This document shows positions 50,552 through 60,101 of a DNA stretch of 64,000 nt, in pieces. The position numbers were made by a program, and so were the translations under genes. The DNA comes from Brevibacillus_D fluminis_A. Its GTDB lineage: Bacteria; Bacillota; Bacilli; Brevibacillales; Brevibacillaceae. The stretch is from positions 2,102,001-2,166,000 of the forward strand of contig NZ_CM125436.1 of assembly GCF_052072235.1 (NCBI RefSeq). The letters are read 5' to 3'. The notes beneath the pieces are model-generated. The model saw only the letters and a list, made by a program, of their open reading frames with translations. It was not told the DNA's origin and searched no databases. Within the stretch, counting starts at the first letter, position 1. Every line of letters begins with the position of its first letter.

Positions 50552-51913
50552 TTACTTGCTATCGCCAAAAAACTCCTCGTACAGCGCGATGACGGCGCGA
50601 TCCGCATCGTACGCCTTGACGCCGAACATCATGCTCACCTCGGACGAGCCTTGGTTGATCATCTCGATGTTGACATCGGCACGGGCGAGCGCTGCAGTTG
50701 CGCGAGCGGATACCCCGACGGAACGGCGCATCCCTTCACCGACGATCATGACCAGCGCCAGTTCGCGCTCAATTGCGAAATCATCGACCTGCAGCTCGTT
50801 TTTGATCCGGTCTGTGATGCGCTGCTCTTTTTCCTCGTCAAAGTTTTTGTCGCGCAGAATGACGGAAATGTTGTCGATCCCGGACGGCGTATGCTCGTAG
50901 GAGAGCCCCTCGTCTTCGAGAATTTGCAGCACGCGGCGGCCGAAGCCGATCTCGCGGTTCATCAAATACTTGCTCATGTAAATGCTGCAGAAACCGCCGT
51001 CGCTCGCGATCCCGACAACGGTCTCCGCGACGGTATGGCGCTCAAGGGTGACCATCGTGCCCGGCGCGCTCGGGTTGTTCGTATTTTTGATGCAAACCGG
51101 AATGCGGCCCATGTAAGCTGGCAAGAGCGCATCCTCATGGAAAACGGAGAAGCCCGCATAGGACAGCTCGCGCATTTCGCGGTACGTGATCTCTTTGATC
51201 TCTTTCGGATTGTTCACCAGATTCGGATTGACCGAAAACACGGAATCGACGTCGGTGAAGTTTTCATACAGATCGGCTTTCACTGCGGCCGCCAAAATCG
51301 AGCCGGTGATGTCGGACCCGCCGCGCGAGAACGTGACCAGCACGCCCTCCGGCGAAAAGCCGAAGAAGCCGGGGAAAATCGTAATGCCGGAGCGGCCGCG
51401 CAAAGATGCGTTCAGCCGTTCGTACGCTTCCGGCAGCACCTGTGCATTGGCAGGCTCGTCGCTCACCAAAAGGCCCGCCTCACGCGGATTTACATAATGG
51501 GCGTCCTCGCCCTGGCTTTGCAAGAAGGCGGCGAACAGCTTGGCGCTGTTGTCCTCGCCTGCCGCTTTCACCGCATCGAGAAACCGCGCGGAATCGGTCG
51601 CATCCATCGCAAGCAATGCGCGCAAATCGCCGGAAATACGCTCCATGATCGCAGGGCCAAGCTCCAGATCGTCAGCGATCTCCTGATAGCGAGCGATGAC
51701 GCGGTTCATCTCCTCATCCGCATTGCCGGTGGCGAGAAACTGGTCAGCGACCGCGATCAAAAGATCGGTTACTTTCGTATCTTCCTTATATCGTTTCCCA
51801 GGAGCGGAGACGACGATGACTTTACGCTCGCCATCCGCCTTGATGATGTCATACACTTTTCGGAATTGTGCCGCACTCGCCATCGAAGTGCCGCCAAATT
51901 TTGCTACTTTCAT
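50552..51913 (-). CDS. Aspartate kinase
   Basis: A 453-residue monofunctional aspartokinase (AK III/YclM-like), the first step to lysine, threonine, methionine and diaminopimelate. The N-terminal KVAKFGGTSMASAAQFRKV, TFSRGGSDITGSI near residue 201, and two C-terminal ACT domains (DNISVILRDKNF, ALVMIVGEGMRRSVGVSARA) are clear. The ACT domains imply feedback control. The start is ATG 51913, after GGAGGG; the long open frame upstream is antisense to another gene. I see no lysine riboswitch in the 51914-52141 leader. Confidence 0.93.
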   Translation of the reverse strand: MKVAKFGGTSMASAAQFRKVYDIIKADGERKVIVVSAPGKRYKEDTKVTDLLIAVADQFLATGNADEEMNRVIARYQEIADDLELGPAIMERISGDLRALLAMDATDSARFLDAVKAAGEDNSAKLFAAFLQSQGEDAHYVNPREAGLLVSDEPANAQVLPEAYERLNASLRGRSGITIFPGFFGFSPEGVLVTFSRGGSDITGSILAAAVKADLYENFTDVDSVFSVNPNLVNNPKEIKEITYREMRELSYAGFSVFHEDALLPAYMGRIPVCIKNTNNPSAPGTMVTLERHTVAETVVGIASDGGFCSIYMSKYLMNREIGFGRRVLQILEDEGLSYEHTPSGIDNISVILRDKNFDEEKEQRITDRIKNELQVDDFAIERELALVMIVGEGMRRSVGVSARATAALARADVNIEMINQGSSEVSMMFGVKAYDADRAVIALYEEFFGDSK

Positions 51914-52141
51914 CTCTCTAACCCTCCATTTTCCTATCCACACCGAAAAAAATACCTTATGCACCACTCTAACGCGAAATTCCTCCGAAGGGAAGGGCAA
52001 ACGCCTATTTTTCACAAATTTCTGCTGATTGGCTGCAAAAAGGCGAATTTTTTGTAATTGTGATAACATGATGATACAGAATTCAACAGACCAGCTTGGA
52101 GATCGAGTAGATGTAAACTTTTGAATAGTAAGGTGATAATC

Positions 52142-52909
52142 GTGAAGCATACCCATCTCTATTTTGAATCGCACATCGGGAGACAAAAACCGGAGAACAT
52201 CATCAATCGGGAGGCGACCTGTCCGTTTTGCGATCGAGAAAGTCTGGAAGGTGTTTTGGAGGAGCGGGGGCCGATCATTTTCCTCAAAAACAAATACCCG
52301 GTGCTCCAGGATACGTACCAGACGCTGATCATCGAGACGGATGAGTGCGATTCCGAGCTGTCGGTCTATCCGAAAGAGCATTTGCATCAGTTGTTTCGCT
52401 TCGGGGTGGAGAAGTGGATGGACTTGGAGGCGAGCGGGGAGTTTCGTTCGGTCATGTTTTACAAAAATCACGGGCCGTATTCGGGCGGATCGCTCAAGCA
52501 TCCACATATGCAAATCATCGGCTTGCAGCATGTGGATTATCAGGAGCATACGCGGCTGGATCATTTCGTGGGGGTTGAAATCGATGCGGCGCAAGGCATC
52601 AGCTGCAATATTTCCAGCCAGCCCCGCGCCGGGTTCACCGAGTTCAACGTTATTATGGAAGATCTGGCGCAGATCGACCGGATGGCCGACTACGTACAGA
52701 TTTTGACGCACTATATTTTGCACCATTTCAACCAGCGCTGCGCCAGCTACAATCTCTTCTTCTATCATTTGGGCGGGAAACGGATGGTCAAGGTCGTGCC
52801 GCGTTTCGTCACGTCGCCTTTGTTCGTCGGCTATTCGATCCCGCAAGTCTCCAATAATATCGAAGAGATTGCCAAACAGATTCAACGCCTGTATTTAGCT
52901 GAGCGCTAG
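52142..52909 (+). CDS. DUF4931/GalT-HIT-like protein
   Basis: A 255-residue protein with HIT/galactose-1-phosphate uridylyltransferase features. A CPFC zinc-type pair lies near residue 29, and the HIT-like histidine motif KHPHMQIIG near 121 resembles the GalT active site HPHxQ. Domain DUF4931 covers the length. It probably handles a nucleotide or nucleotide sugar, but no substrate is known. The start is GTG 52142, after AAGGTGATAATC; an upstream ATG-like frame would include that site. Its end overlaps the converging GNAT gene by 15 bases. Confidence 0.8.
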   Translation: MKHTHLYFESHIGRQKPENIINREATCPFCDRESLEGVLEERGPIIFLKNKYPVLQDTYQTLIIETDECDSELSVYPKEHLHQLFRFGVEKWMDLEASGEFRSVMFYKNHGPYSGGSLKHPHMQIIGLQHVDYQEHTRLDHFVGVEIDAAQGISCNISSQPRAGFTEFNVIMEDLAQIDRMADYVQILTHYILHHFNQRCASYNLFFYHLGGKRMVKVVPRFVTSPLFVGYSIPQVSNNIEEIAKQIQRLYLAER

Positions 52910-53761
52910 CTCGTAATAATCGTTCGCGCCGGTCGTTTCGAAGCCGCACGATTCGTAGAGGCCGAGCGCCTGCACATTTTCGACGGCTACTTCCAGCTCG
53001 ATTTGCTGAAAACCTTTTTCTTTCAGCAGCTCGATCGTTTTGCTCAAAATTTGCCGGCCGAGCCCCTTGCGCTGCATCTCGCTTGCGACGCAAAAGCCAA
53101 AGATGAATGCTTTGTCGGCTTCCTCCATCACGCCGATTTTGCCGACAGGGGTTTCGCCCAAGTGTGAGATGTACGTCTTGTCGCGCTCGCTTGCCTGCGA
53201 TTGGGACACGTATTCGCGGGAATCCTCTTCGGTCATGGCAAAGCCGGACACGTTGAGTGCGACGATCGCTTCGCGGTCGCGTTCCTCAACCAGACGCAAG
53301 GAAACCGTTTTCGCCGGGTCAGGGTTTACCGGTGGCAGAAGCTCTTTTGTCCGCGCCATCCAATACTCGGAGAAGCCGTATGCAGCTCCGGTCGCCGTTG
53401 CAAACGCTTTGCCCGACTCGGAGAGATGGTAGACGATGTAGATTAGCTTGGGGATGTTCCGTCTGCGGCATTCGTCCTGGGCGGCACGGGTGAGCTGTGT
53501 AAAAATGCCTTGGCGGCGATAATCGGGATGGACCATTCCGCTGAGTTCGGCTTCCGTGGAGCGGAATACATACAGCGCGGCGAAACCGACAAGCTTGTCG
53601 CCGTCATAATAGAGGAAGTCGTTCGTCACATCTGTCGGCCGGCTTTTCAATGTTTCCCAGTTGAGCTTCAACTGGATGCCGTCCGCTTTGTTGCAAATGT
53701 CAGCAAGCTCGGCGATGGCAGCCAATTCTTGTTCGGATAATCCTTGTTTGGTTATCAGCAT
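52895..53761 (-). CDS. GNAT N-acetyltransferase with two domains
   Basis: A 288-residue protein with tandem GNAT folds. The first, at residues about 1-135, has motif A SGMVHPDYRRQGIFTQLTRA. The second, at about 150-288, has FGFCVASEMQRKGLGRQILSK and the terminal ENVQALGLYESCGFETTGA. The R/Q-x-x-G-x-G/A acyl-CoA loop is intact in the second domain and modified in the first. It probably transfers an acetyl group to an amine; the substrate is unknown. AAAGGAGACGG precedes ATG 53761. Its 3-prime end overlaps the convergent DUF4931 gene. Confidence 0.87.
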   Translation of the reverse strand: MLITKQGLSEQELAAIAELADICNKADGIQLKLNWETLKSRPTDVTNDFLYYDGDKLVGFAALYVFRSTEAELSGMVHPDYRRQGIFTQLTRAAQDECRRRNIPKLIYIVYHLSESGKAFATATGAAYGFSEYWMARTKELLPPVNPDPAKTVSLRLVEERDREAIVALNVSGFAMTEEDSREYVSQSQASERDKTYISHLGETPVGKIGVMEEADKAFIFGFCVASEMQRKGLGRQILSKTIELLKEKGFQQIELEVAVENVQALGLYESCGFETTGANDYYELALS

Positions 53762-53944
53762 ACGATCCGTCTCCTTTACGAAAATCCCGGCAGGCCCATG
53801 CAATCGGCAGCCCGGATGTTTTTTGCCAGTAGTCGAAAAATGGATTCAATCATCATGATCTTACTTTGAAGGTGATATGCTCCGCTACGCAAAAATTGGG
53901 TTTCTCGCGCAATTTTTGCCGCATGGAAAGAAAGGGGAGTTCGG

Positions 53945-54763
53945 GTGGATCTTTCGCTAGAATTGGGAAACTGCGGCTTTCGGATTTTTCAGCTGCATCC
54001 GCATGAAGCGGATTCGCTGCACAAGCATGAAGGGCATTACCAAATGAGTATCCCTTTGACGGGGAACGTTTCGTTGCAGTGCAACCAGACGATCAGGCGG
54101 CTTTCCGCAGACCACCGGCTCGTCGTGGCGCCGGATGATGAGCATCGCCATATCGCTCACGATGAGCCGGTGCGCATCATGCTGGTCGGGCTACGCGAAG
54201 CATTTTTGCAACAAGTATGGGCAGAGAGGTTCGGGCATCATCCACCGCAGCTGGCCTTGCCGAATTGGCACGAAGGGGAGAATGACCGGTTTCGCCAGCT
54301 GGGGGAGCATGCCATTCTCCGCTCGATGCAAAGCCAACCGGAAGCGTTTGTCTTGGAGGAGCTGGAATGGCAGCTGGCACAGCTTTTTTTGCAAACGCAC
54401 ACCGGCTCGCACGATGCCTGCTGGCACCGGCCATTCCCTGTTGTCGACCATCCTGCCTTGCAGCGGGCCGTCCAATTTATCCACGACAGCTATGCCATGC
54501 CGCTCGGGCTCGATCAGATTGCCCAAGCGGCGTCGCTGAACAAGTTTTACTTGATCCAGCTGTTTCGCGATCATTTCGGCTGTACGCCCGGCCGGTTCGT
54601 CATGCAAGTACGGCTCGACCGCGCAGCGCAGCTGTTGCGGCAAACCGCCCGGGAGATTACGGACATCGCCTTTGAGGCGGGATTCGGCAGCGTAAGCTCG
54701 TTTCAGCGCGGGTTCAAGGCGCGGTTTCGCGTCAGTCCGGGGGAATACCGGCGGCAGTGTTGA
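53945..54763 (+). CDS. AraC-family transcriptional regulator
   Basis: A 272-residue regulator. An N-terminal cupin-type sensing domain (residues about 15-90, HKHEGHYQMSIPL) is followed by a C-terminal pair of helix-turn-helices from residue about 170 (LGLDQIAQAASLNKFYLIQL, EITDIAFEAGFGSVSSFQRG). The start is GTG 53945, after AAAGGGGAG. No operon partner lies behind, so its target is not evident; the GNAT gene diverging at 53761 is a candidate. Confidence 0.9.
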   Translation: MDLSLELGNCGFRIFQLHPHEADSLHKHEGHYQMSIPLTGNVSLQCNQTIRRLSADHRLVVAPDDEHRHIAHDEPVRIMLVGLREAFLQQVWAERFGHHPPQLALPNWHEGENDRFRQLGEHAILRSMQSQPEAFVLEELEWQLAQLFLQTHTGSHDACWHRPFPVVDHPALQRAVQFIHDSYAMPLGLDQIAQAASLNKFYLIQLFRDHFGCTPGRFVMQVRLDRAAQLLRQTAREITDIAFEAGFGSVSSFQRGFKARFRVSPGEYRRQC

Positions 54764-54836
54764 AAAAATGGAACCGCCAGCCGCACAGGCGAATATCCTG
54801 ACAAGAACAGAAGATTGATTCTTGGAGGGGTTCACA

Positions 54837-55334
54837 GTGGTTTATTACAGCGCGTATCAGCCTGCTTATTCTCCCTATTACGGGTATGTTCCCGCAGCAA
54901 TGGATCGGCAAATGCCGTCAGGAAGCATGCAAGCCGTGCTTTCGGTTATTTCGAGTTCGATCGCTGACGAACGCAACGACGAGCTGTTTTACGATTATTT
55001 GATCAGCGTTGCGCCGACAGAGCAGGAGAAGCGGGTGATCGAATCGATCCGCAATGACGAGCGGAAGCACCGCCGCATGCTGCGTGAGCTTTATGCCCAG
55101 CTCACCGGCCGGCAGCCGGCGCCCGGTTTGGGCGAGCAAGAGGAATTCAAACGGCCCAACAGTTACCTGGAAGGCATTGAGCAGGCGCTGATGGGCGAAC
55201 TGAAAGCATTTGAAAAATATCGCGGCGTCTATTTGGCTTTGCCCGACATTTACAAGCCGGTCCTCTTTGAGATTATGACCGACGAGATGAAGCACGCCAA
55301 TTACTACAACTGGCTCTACGCCAAAAACAAATAG
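54837..55334 (+). CDS. Ferritin-like/rubrerythrin-fold protein
   Basis: A 165-residue protein. After a tyrosine-rich, disordered N-terminus (YYSAYQPAYSPYYGYVP), a four-helix ferritin-like bundle follows. Two E-x-x-H style metal pairs are visible: RNDERKHRRML near residue 80 and TDEMKHANYY near 150, with further glutamates in MGELKAFEKY. It probably binds a di-iron centre and may act in iron or peroxide handling or spore-coat assembly. The start is GTG 54837, after GGAGGGG; TTG 54822 would use the ribosome site. Confidence 0.8.
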   Translation: MVYYSAYQPAYSPYYGYVPAAMDRQMPSGSMQAVLSVISSSIADERNDELFYDYLISVAPTEQEKRVIESIRNDERKHRRMLRELYAQLTGRQPAPGLGEQEEFKRPNSYLEGIEQALMGELKAFEKYRGVYLALPDIYKPVLFEIMTDEMKHANYYNWLYAKNK

Positions 55335-55427
55335 ACTGACTGGCAGCACACTCGCATTTTGCTTCTTTTCACGGAAGTTTGTATGATGAAAGGATAGGAA
55401 TCACATGTGAAAGGAGCGGATGCAAGG

Positions 55428-56597
55428 ATGAAGCTGCTGTCGATCGAGCCAACCCCAAGTCCCAACTCAATGAAACTCAACCTAGATGAATCGCTGCCAA
55501 ACGGCATCCAGAAAGAATATAACAAGCAAAACAAAGAGCAGGCTGCGCCCTATATCCAAAAGCTGTTGGACATTCCGGGTGTGAAAAGCGTGTTCCGTGC
55601 GGCGGATTTCATCGCACTCGACCGGTTGCCACAGGCAGGCTGGAAGGAAATTTTGGCCGCGGTGAAGGAAGTGTTCAACACCGCGCATGTCGAAGGGGAA
55701 GGGCTCCTAAGCGGGCAGGCTGCGGTACAGGACGCCTCCACATTCGGGGAAGCGATCGTCTATCTGCAAATGTTCCGCACCATTCCTATGCAGGTCAAGG
55801 TGGAAGCCGGCGGCGAGCAAATCCGCGCCGCTTTGCCGGAGCGGTTCGCCAACATCGCGATGGAAGCAGGCAAAGTCTCCCCCAACTTGATCAAGGAGCG
55901 CAGCTGGGTGGAGCAAGGCGTCCGGTATGGAGACTTGAAGGAAATCGGCGAAGAAGTAGCGCAGGAAGTGGATGCGGCGTATGACGACGAGCGGTTGCGC
56001 GCGCTGCTGGAAGAAATTTTGCGGGAAGCGGGCGCAGCGGCTGCTGATGCACACGAAGCCGCGGAACAAGTCGAGCCGGCGGTACAAGAGCCGGTGATCA
56101 CGCTGGAAGTGCTCGACGATCCTGATTGGCGCAAGCGCTATGCCGCGATGGACCGATTGGAGCCGCAGGAAGAGCATCTGCCGATCTTGGCAAAAGCGCT
56201 GCGCGATCCGAAATCGTCGATCCGCAGGCTGGCTGTCGTTTACTTGGGCATGATTGGCACGGAGGCGGTGATGCCGCTGTTGTTGGCAGCGCTGAAGGAC
56301 CCTTCCGTGTCGGTGCGCCGGACCGCTGGCGATACGCTCTCTGATTTGGGCGATCCGCAAGCAATTCCCAGCATGGTGGAGGCGCTGCAGGATACGAGCA
56401 AGCTCGTGCGTTGGCGCGCAGCCCGCTTTTTGTTTGAACAGGGCGATGAGACCGCATTGGCAGGCCTTCGCGCCGCAGAGAATGATCCGGAATTCGAGGT
56501 CAGCCTGCAAGTCAGGATGGCGATCGAGCGGATTGAGCGCGGCGAGGCGGCAAGCGGGTCCGTCTGGCAGCAAATGACCAACCGGGAACGAGACTGA
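55428..56597 (+). CDS. cvfC: Conserved virulence factor C family protein (Nfu_N plus HEAT repeats)
   Basis: A 389-residue protein. Residues about 1-85 form an Nfu N-terminal-type domain (LLSIEPTPSPNSMKLNLDES, VKSVFRAADFIALDRLP). The middle is an alpha/beta segment with a YLQMFRTIPMQVK start, and residues about 230-375 form HEAT/PBS repeats (SSIRRLAVVYLGMIG, VSVRRTAGDTLSDLGDPQAI). CvfC of Staphylococcus aureus and YpgR of Bacillus have this layout; the role is not settled, possibly scaffolding or Fe-S related. The start is ATG 55428, behind AAAGGAG. Confidence 0.85.
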   Translation: MKLLSIEPTPSPNSMKLNLDESLPNGIQKEYNKQNKEQAAPYIQKLLDIPGVKSVFRAADFIALDRLPQAGWKEILAAVKEVFNTAHVEGEGLLSGQAAVQDASTFGEAIVYLQMFRTIPMQVKVEAGGEQIRAALPERFANIAMEAGKVSPNLIKERSWVEQGVRYGDLKEIGEEVAQEVDAAYDDERLRALLEEILREAGAAAADAHEAAEQVEPAVQEPVITLEVLDDPDWRKRYAAMDRLEPQEEHLPILAKALRDPKSSIRRLAVVYLGMIGTEAVMPLLLAALKDPSVSVRRTAGDTLSDLGDPQAIPSMVEALQDTSKLVRWRAARFLFEQGDETALAGLRAAENDPEFEVSLQVRMAIERIERGEAASGSVWQQMTNRERD

Positions 56598-56605
56598 TGA
56601 ACGCT

Positions 56606-56643
56606 AAGCCATGCGATCGCCTGTGCGGTTGCTGGCTTTTTTC
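56606..56643 (+). terminator. Terminator of cvfC
   Basis: AAGCCA pairs with TGGCTT with further internal pairing, followed by TTTTT. Confidence 0.65.
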
Positions 56644-56761
56644 TGCTAGGAGGACATCGCAGCACACACCGTTCATTCCGTCTGTCCCTTGCAACCGGTA
56701 GCGAAACAAGGGATAATGGAGGGGAATGTACGTTTGGTTTTTTGGGTGGTGTTTTTCGCGC

Positions 56762-57829
56762 GTGAAAAAGTTTTTACATTTGGATATCGATGCGTTTTTT
56801 GCGAGCGTGGAGCAGCTGGACAATCCGCAGCTGCGCGGGAAGCCGGTCATCGTGGGGGGGAGGGACAACCGCGGAGTCGTGGCCACATGCAGCTATGAGG
56901 CGCGCAAGTTCGGGGTTCGCTCCGCCATGCCGATCGCGCTGGCGAAAAAGAAGTGTCCGAACGGGATTTACTTGCCTGTCCGATACGCCCGCTATGAAGA
57001 AAAATCAGCAGAAATCCAGGCGGTCTACAAGGAGTATTCGCCGCTCTACCAGACGGTCGGCTTGGACGAGGCGTATTTGGAGGTCACCCATCATGCGGAT
57101 GCCGTCCCGATCGCCAAGGAAATCAAGCGCCGGATTCAGGCGGAGTGCGGGCTTACTTGCAGCATCGGTCTGTCCTACAATATGAGTCTGGCCAAAATCG
57201 CCAGCGATTTGAAAAAGCCGGATGCGTTCGTGATCATTCGTCCGGACGAGGCCAAAGAGGTGCTGCGCGGACTGCCGATCGGCGCAATCCACGGAATCGG
57301 CAAAAAGTCGCAGGAACTGCTGGAAAAACGGGGGATAACCACTGTCGAGCAGTTTTGGCAGCTTTCGCTTGATGAAGTGGTGAAGCTGTTCGGCAAATAC
57401 GGGCAGTCGCTCTACGACCGGGTTCGCGGCGTCGACAACCGGGAGATCGTGATGGACCGGTCGATCAAATCGATCAGCCGGGAGACGACGCTGTCCTTCG
57501 ATTTGTTTGAAAAGGAGCAGATTTTGCAGGTGGCAGCGGATCTCCTGATCGAGCTGGAAGAGGATCTGCGCAACCAGCTGCCTGACCATGACGCCCAAAC
57601 GCTGACCATCAAAATCAAGTACAGCGACTTCACCAATCGCAGCAAACAGCGGAAGCGGCAGTCCCAGGAAGGCTGGCGCGACCTGTTGGAAGAATTGCTC
57701 GACGAGGTGGATGTCTCAACCGGCGTTCGGCTCGTCGGCGTAGGGTTCTCCGCGTTTGTCGACCGGACTGAGCAAAAAGTCGAGCAAGTGCGCTACGAGC
57801 AGCTGTCGCTCTTTCCGTTTTGGAAGTGA
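56762..57829 (+). CDS. dinB: DNA polymerase IV (Y family)
   Basis: A 355-residue translesion polymerase. Palm residues appear in LHLDIDAFFASVEQLD at the start and GLDEAYLEVT near residue 103, the latter with both catalytic acids. The helix-hairpin-helix GIHGIGKKSQELL-type region is near 180. A little-finger domain follows, ending in the beta-clamp peptide QLSLF. The start is probably GTG 56762; an ATG at 56726 lies only three bases after GGAGG and adds unconserved residues. It is the first of a run that continues with the DCC-family gene. Confidence 0.92.
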   Translation: MKKFLHLDIDAFFASVEQLDNPQLRGKPVIVGGRDNRGVVATCSYEARKFGVRSAMPIALAKKKCPNGIYLPVRYARYEEKSAEIQAVYKEYSPLYQTVGLDEAYLEVTHHADAVPIAKEIKRRIQAECGLTCSIGLSYNMSLAKIASDLKKPDAFVIIRPDEAKEVLRGLPIGAIHGIGKKSQELLEKRGITTVEQFWQLSLDEVVKLFGKYGQSLYDRVRGVDNREIVMDRSIKSISRETTLSFDLFEKEQILQVAADLLIELEEDLRNQLPDHDAQTLTIKIKYSDFTNRSKQRKRQSQEGWRDLLEELLDEVDVSTGVRLVGVGFSAFVDRTEQKVEQVRYEQLSLFPFWK

Positions 57830-57861
57830 CCAATGCGCACCTGCAAAAGGGGATGAGGCTT

Positions 57862-58212
57862 GTGGAAAAGCCGATCGTGCTGTATGACGAATCTTGCAAC
57901 ATGTGCTGCTTTTTCAAGAAGTGGTTCGGGCGGCTTGGCCTGCCTGGCAAAGACGTGGAATGGCGCCATTATGAAGAAGCCGCGGCCTGCGGCTTGAACG
58001 ACAAGGCGTGCGGCCAGGCGCTGCACATCAAGCTTGCGGACGGGCAGGTGCTGCGCGGGTTTTATGCGGTGCGCCGCCTGACTGCCTATACATGGCTTTG
58101 CTGGCTGACGCCGCTTTTCTATGTTCCCGGCGTTCCGCCGATCGGTGTCAAGCTGTACGCATGGGTCGCCAACAACCGGTACCGCATGTTCGGCGAGAAG
58201 AAGCGGGCCTGA
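57862..58212 (+). CDS. DCC (DUF393) thiol-disulfide oxidoreductase family protein
   Basis: A 116-residue protein with the D-x-x-C-x-x-C signature YDESCNMCCFF near residue 12, plus a third adjacent cysteine. A following region with a LTPLFYVPGVPPIG turn is typical of the family. DCC proteins are predicted thiol-redox proteins with no defined substrate. The start is GTG 57862, nine bases after AAAGGGG; ATG 57853 touches the ribosome site. It lies 32 bases after polymerase IV. Confidence 0.86.
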   Translation: MEKPIVLYDESCNMCCFFKKWFGRLGLPGKDVEWRHYEEAAACGLNDKACGQALHIKLADGQVLRGFYAVRRLTAYTWLCWLTPLFYVPGVPPIGVKLYAWVANNRYRMFGEKKRA

Positions 58213-58340
58213 TCGAACGGATGCCAGCCGTTTCGTTGCTGCGGCCGGCTTCTATTTTTTTTGCAAGTGTAATCAAGAGTATGGTATAGTAAGTGCCGAT
58301 ACCAGCCAAGGCTTTGGCTGCAATGATCGGGAGGTGTCCC

Positions 58341-58862
58341 GTGCTCGAGAAATTGATGCCGGATCAGTATGTAGAATCGATTTTTTCCATTACCGCTGAC
58401 CGCTTACATAAACAAAAGATTCGCGCGATTATTACCGATTTGGATAATACGCTCGTTGAATGGGATCGCGTGGATGCGACGCCTGAAGTCGTGTCATGGC
58501 TGGAAGGCTTGCGCGAGGCAGGCATTCAGGTAACGGTTCTCTCCAATAATAACAGGGAGCGGGTCGAGCGATTCTGCCATCCGTTGGGCGTGCGGTTTAT
58601 CTGGTCCGCCAGGAAGCCGACAGGCGCTGCCTTCCGCCGTGCCGTGGAAGAGATGAAGGTATCGGTCGAGGAGACCGTCGTGGTGGGCGATCAGCTGTTT
58701 ACCGATGTGCTCGGCGGGAATTTGCTCGGATTTCATACGATTTTGGTAGTGCCGGTGGCGCAAACGGACGGTTTTTTTACGCGATTTAACCGCCGGATGG
58801 AGCGAGTGGCACTGTATTGGATGCGCAAGAAGGGAATGATTTCATGGAAGGAAAAAACATAG
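58341..58862 (+). CDS. yqeG: YqeG family HAD-type phosphatase
   Basis: A 173-residue HAD-superfamily phosphatase (class IIIA). The catalytic motif ITDLDNTLVEWD (residues about 30-41) has both aspartates, motif 2 is VTVLSNNN, lysine is in SARKPTG, and motif 4 is VVVGDQLFTDVLGG. The same fold group includes phosphatidylglycerophosphatases. The start is GTG 58341, after GGGAGGTG. It overlaps yqeH by 19 bases, the conserved Bacillales order. Confidence 0.92.
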   Translation: MLEKLMPDQYVESIFSITADRLHKQKIRAIITDLDNTLVEWDRVDATPEVVSWLEGLREAGIQVTVLSNNNRERVERFCHPLGVRFIWSARKPTGAAFRRAVEEMKVSVEETVVVGDQLFTDVLGGNLLGFHTILVVPVAQTDGFFTRFNRRMERVALYWMRKKGMISWKEKT

Positions 58863-59983
58863 CAGCGGAGCAGGAAGAGCACGCTCTTTCGTGCGCGGGC
58901 TGCGGGATTCACATTCAAACCGTTGACAAGACGAAGCCGGGCTTCACGCCAAAATCGGCTTTGGAACGCGAGGTCGTCATTTGTCAGCGCTGCTTTAAAA
59001 TCAAGCATTATAATGAAGTATCGCCCGTTGACATGTCGGACGATGATTTTCTCCGCATCCTAAACGGGATCGGCGGCACCAAAAGCCTCGTGGTTATGGT
59101 TGTCGACGTGTTCGACTTCCAGGGCTCCTGGCTCCGCGGCTTGCCGCGCTTTGTCGGCAACAACCCGATTTTGCTGGTCGGCAACAAAGTGGACCTGCTG
59201 CCGAAAAACATCAACCTGAACCGTGTGCGCAACTGGATTCAGCATGAGGCCAAGGAACGCGGCCTGCGATCGGAAGACGTGCTGTTGGTAAGCGCGCAAA
59301 AAGGGGCCGGCATCGAAGAGCTGCTGGCCCGCATCGGGCAGCTGCGCAAAGGGCGCGATGTGTATATCGTCGGCGTAACCAATGTCGGCAAATCGACGTT
59401 GATCAACCGGATTTTGCATGACTACGGTGCAGCTGATCTGGAAATCACAACATCGCCGTTCCCCGGCACGACGCTCGACAAAATCGAGATTCCGCTTGAG
59501 GACGGACGCTATATTTACGATACGCCGGGCATTATCAACCGCGATCAGATCGGGCATATGGTCACTCCGGCCGACCTGCGTGCATTGACGCCGCAGGCGC
59601 GGATCAATCCGAAGGTGTACCAGCTCAATGCAGGGCAAAGCATGTTTATCGGCGGTCTGGCCCGCGTCGATTTCGTCAGCGGCGACCGTCAGCCGTTCGT
59701 GTTGTATGTGGCCAATCAGCTGTATTTGCACCGAACCAAGCTGGAAAATGCGGATGAGGTATTCGCCAAGCATCACGGCACGCTGCTAGTACCGCCGAAT
59801 GGCGAGAATGGCAAGACGCTGCCGCCGATGATGAAGCATACGTTCAAGATCGAGCCAAACGGGCCGACCGATCTGGTCATTTCCGGATTAGGCTGGGTCG
59901 CGCTGCAGGGCAAAAAACCGGCTTCGGTCGTCGTCCACGCGCCAAAAGGGGTAAGCGTTGGCGTGCGGAAGGGCCTCATTTAG
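58844..59983 (+). CDS. yqeH: Ribosome biogenesis GTPase YqeH
   Basis: A 379-residue circularly permuted GTPase needed for 30S subunit assembly. A treble-clef zinc finger comes first (CAGCG near residue 15 and CQRCFKIKHYNE near 47). G motifs then follow in permuted order: NKVDLLPKN (G4) near residue 111, SAQKGAG (G5), GVTNVGKSTLINR (G1) near 176, and DTPG (G3). A C-terminal RNA-binding domain ends the protein. The start is ATG 58844, behind AAGGGA and inside yqeG, so translation is coupled. It is followed by a terminator, and aroE has its own unit. Confidence 0.94.
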   Translation: MEGKNIAAEQEEHALSCAGCGIHIQTVDKTKPGFTPKSALEREVVICQRCFKIKHYNEVSPVDMSDDDFLRILNGIGGTKSLVVMVVDVFDFQGSWLRGLPRFVGNNPILLVGNKVDLLPKNINLNRVRNWIQHEAKERGLRSEDVLLVSAQKGAGIEELLARIGQLRKGRDVYIVGVTNVGKSTLINRILHDYGAADLEITTSPFPGTTLDKIEIPLEDGRYIYDTPGIINRDQIGHMVTPADLRALTPQARINPKVYQLNAGQSMFIGGLARVDFVSGDRQPFVLYVANQLYLHRTKLENADEVFAKHHGTLLVPPNGENGKTLPPMMKHTFKIEPNGPTDLVISGLGWVALQGKKPASVVVHAPKGVSVGVRKGLI

Positions 59984-60003
59984 TCTTCTGTCGGATCGAG
60001 CCG

Positions 60004-60036
60004 AAAGCCCCTTTCCACATGAAGGGGCTTTTTTTA
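60004..60036 (+). terminator. Terminator of the yqeG-yqeH unit
   Basis: AAGCCCCTTTC pairs with GAAGGGGCTT around CACAT, followed by seven T. Confidence 0.88.
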
Positions 60037-60101
60037 CAGGGAATATCTGCACAAAATAAAAAATTGGTAACGTATGGGGTAAGCGGGAAAGGAGCAAACC
60101 G

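Noticed and set aside
50546..52057. A 503-codon plus-strand open frame
   Set aside because: It is antisense to aspartate kinase, whose motifs and start signals are clear; the plus-strand product is arginine/histidine-rich with no family features.
51914..52141. Lysine riboswitch before aspartate kinase
   Set aside because: The aptamer blocks such as AGAGGTGC are not present, and the leader is too short for the usual layout.
51914..52885. A 324-codon N-terminal extension of aspartate kinase
   Set aside because: It is antisense to the DUF4931 gene and lacks homology. The true start at 51913 has a ribosome site and the conserved KVAKFGGTS beginning.
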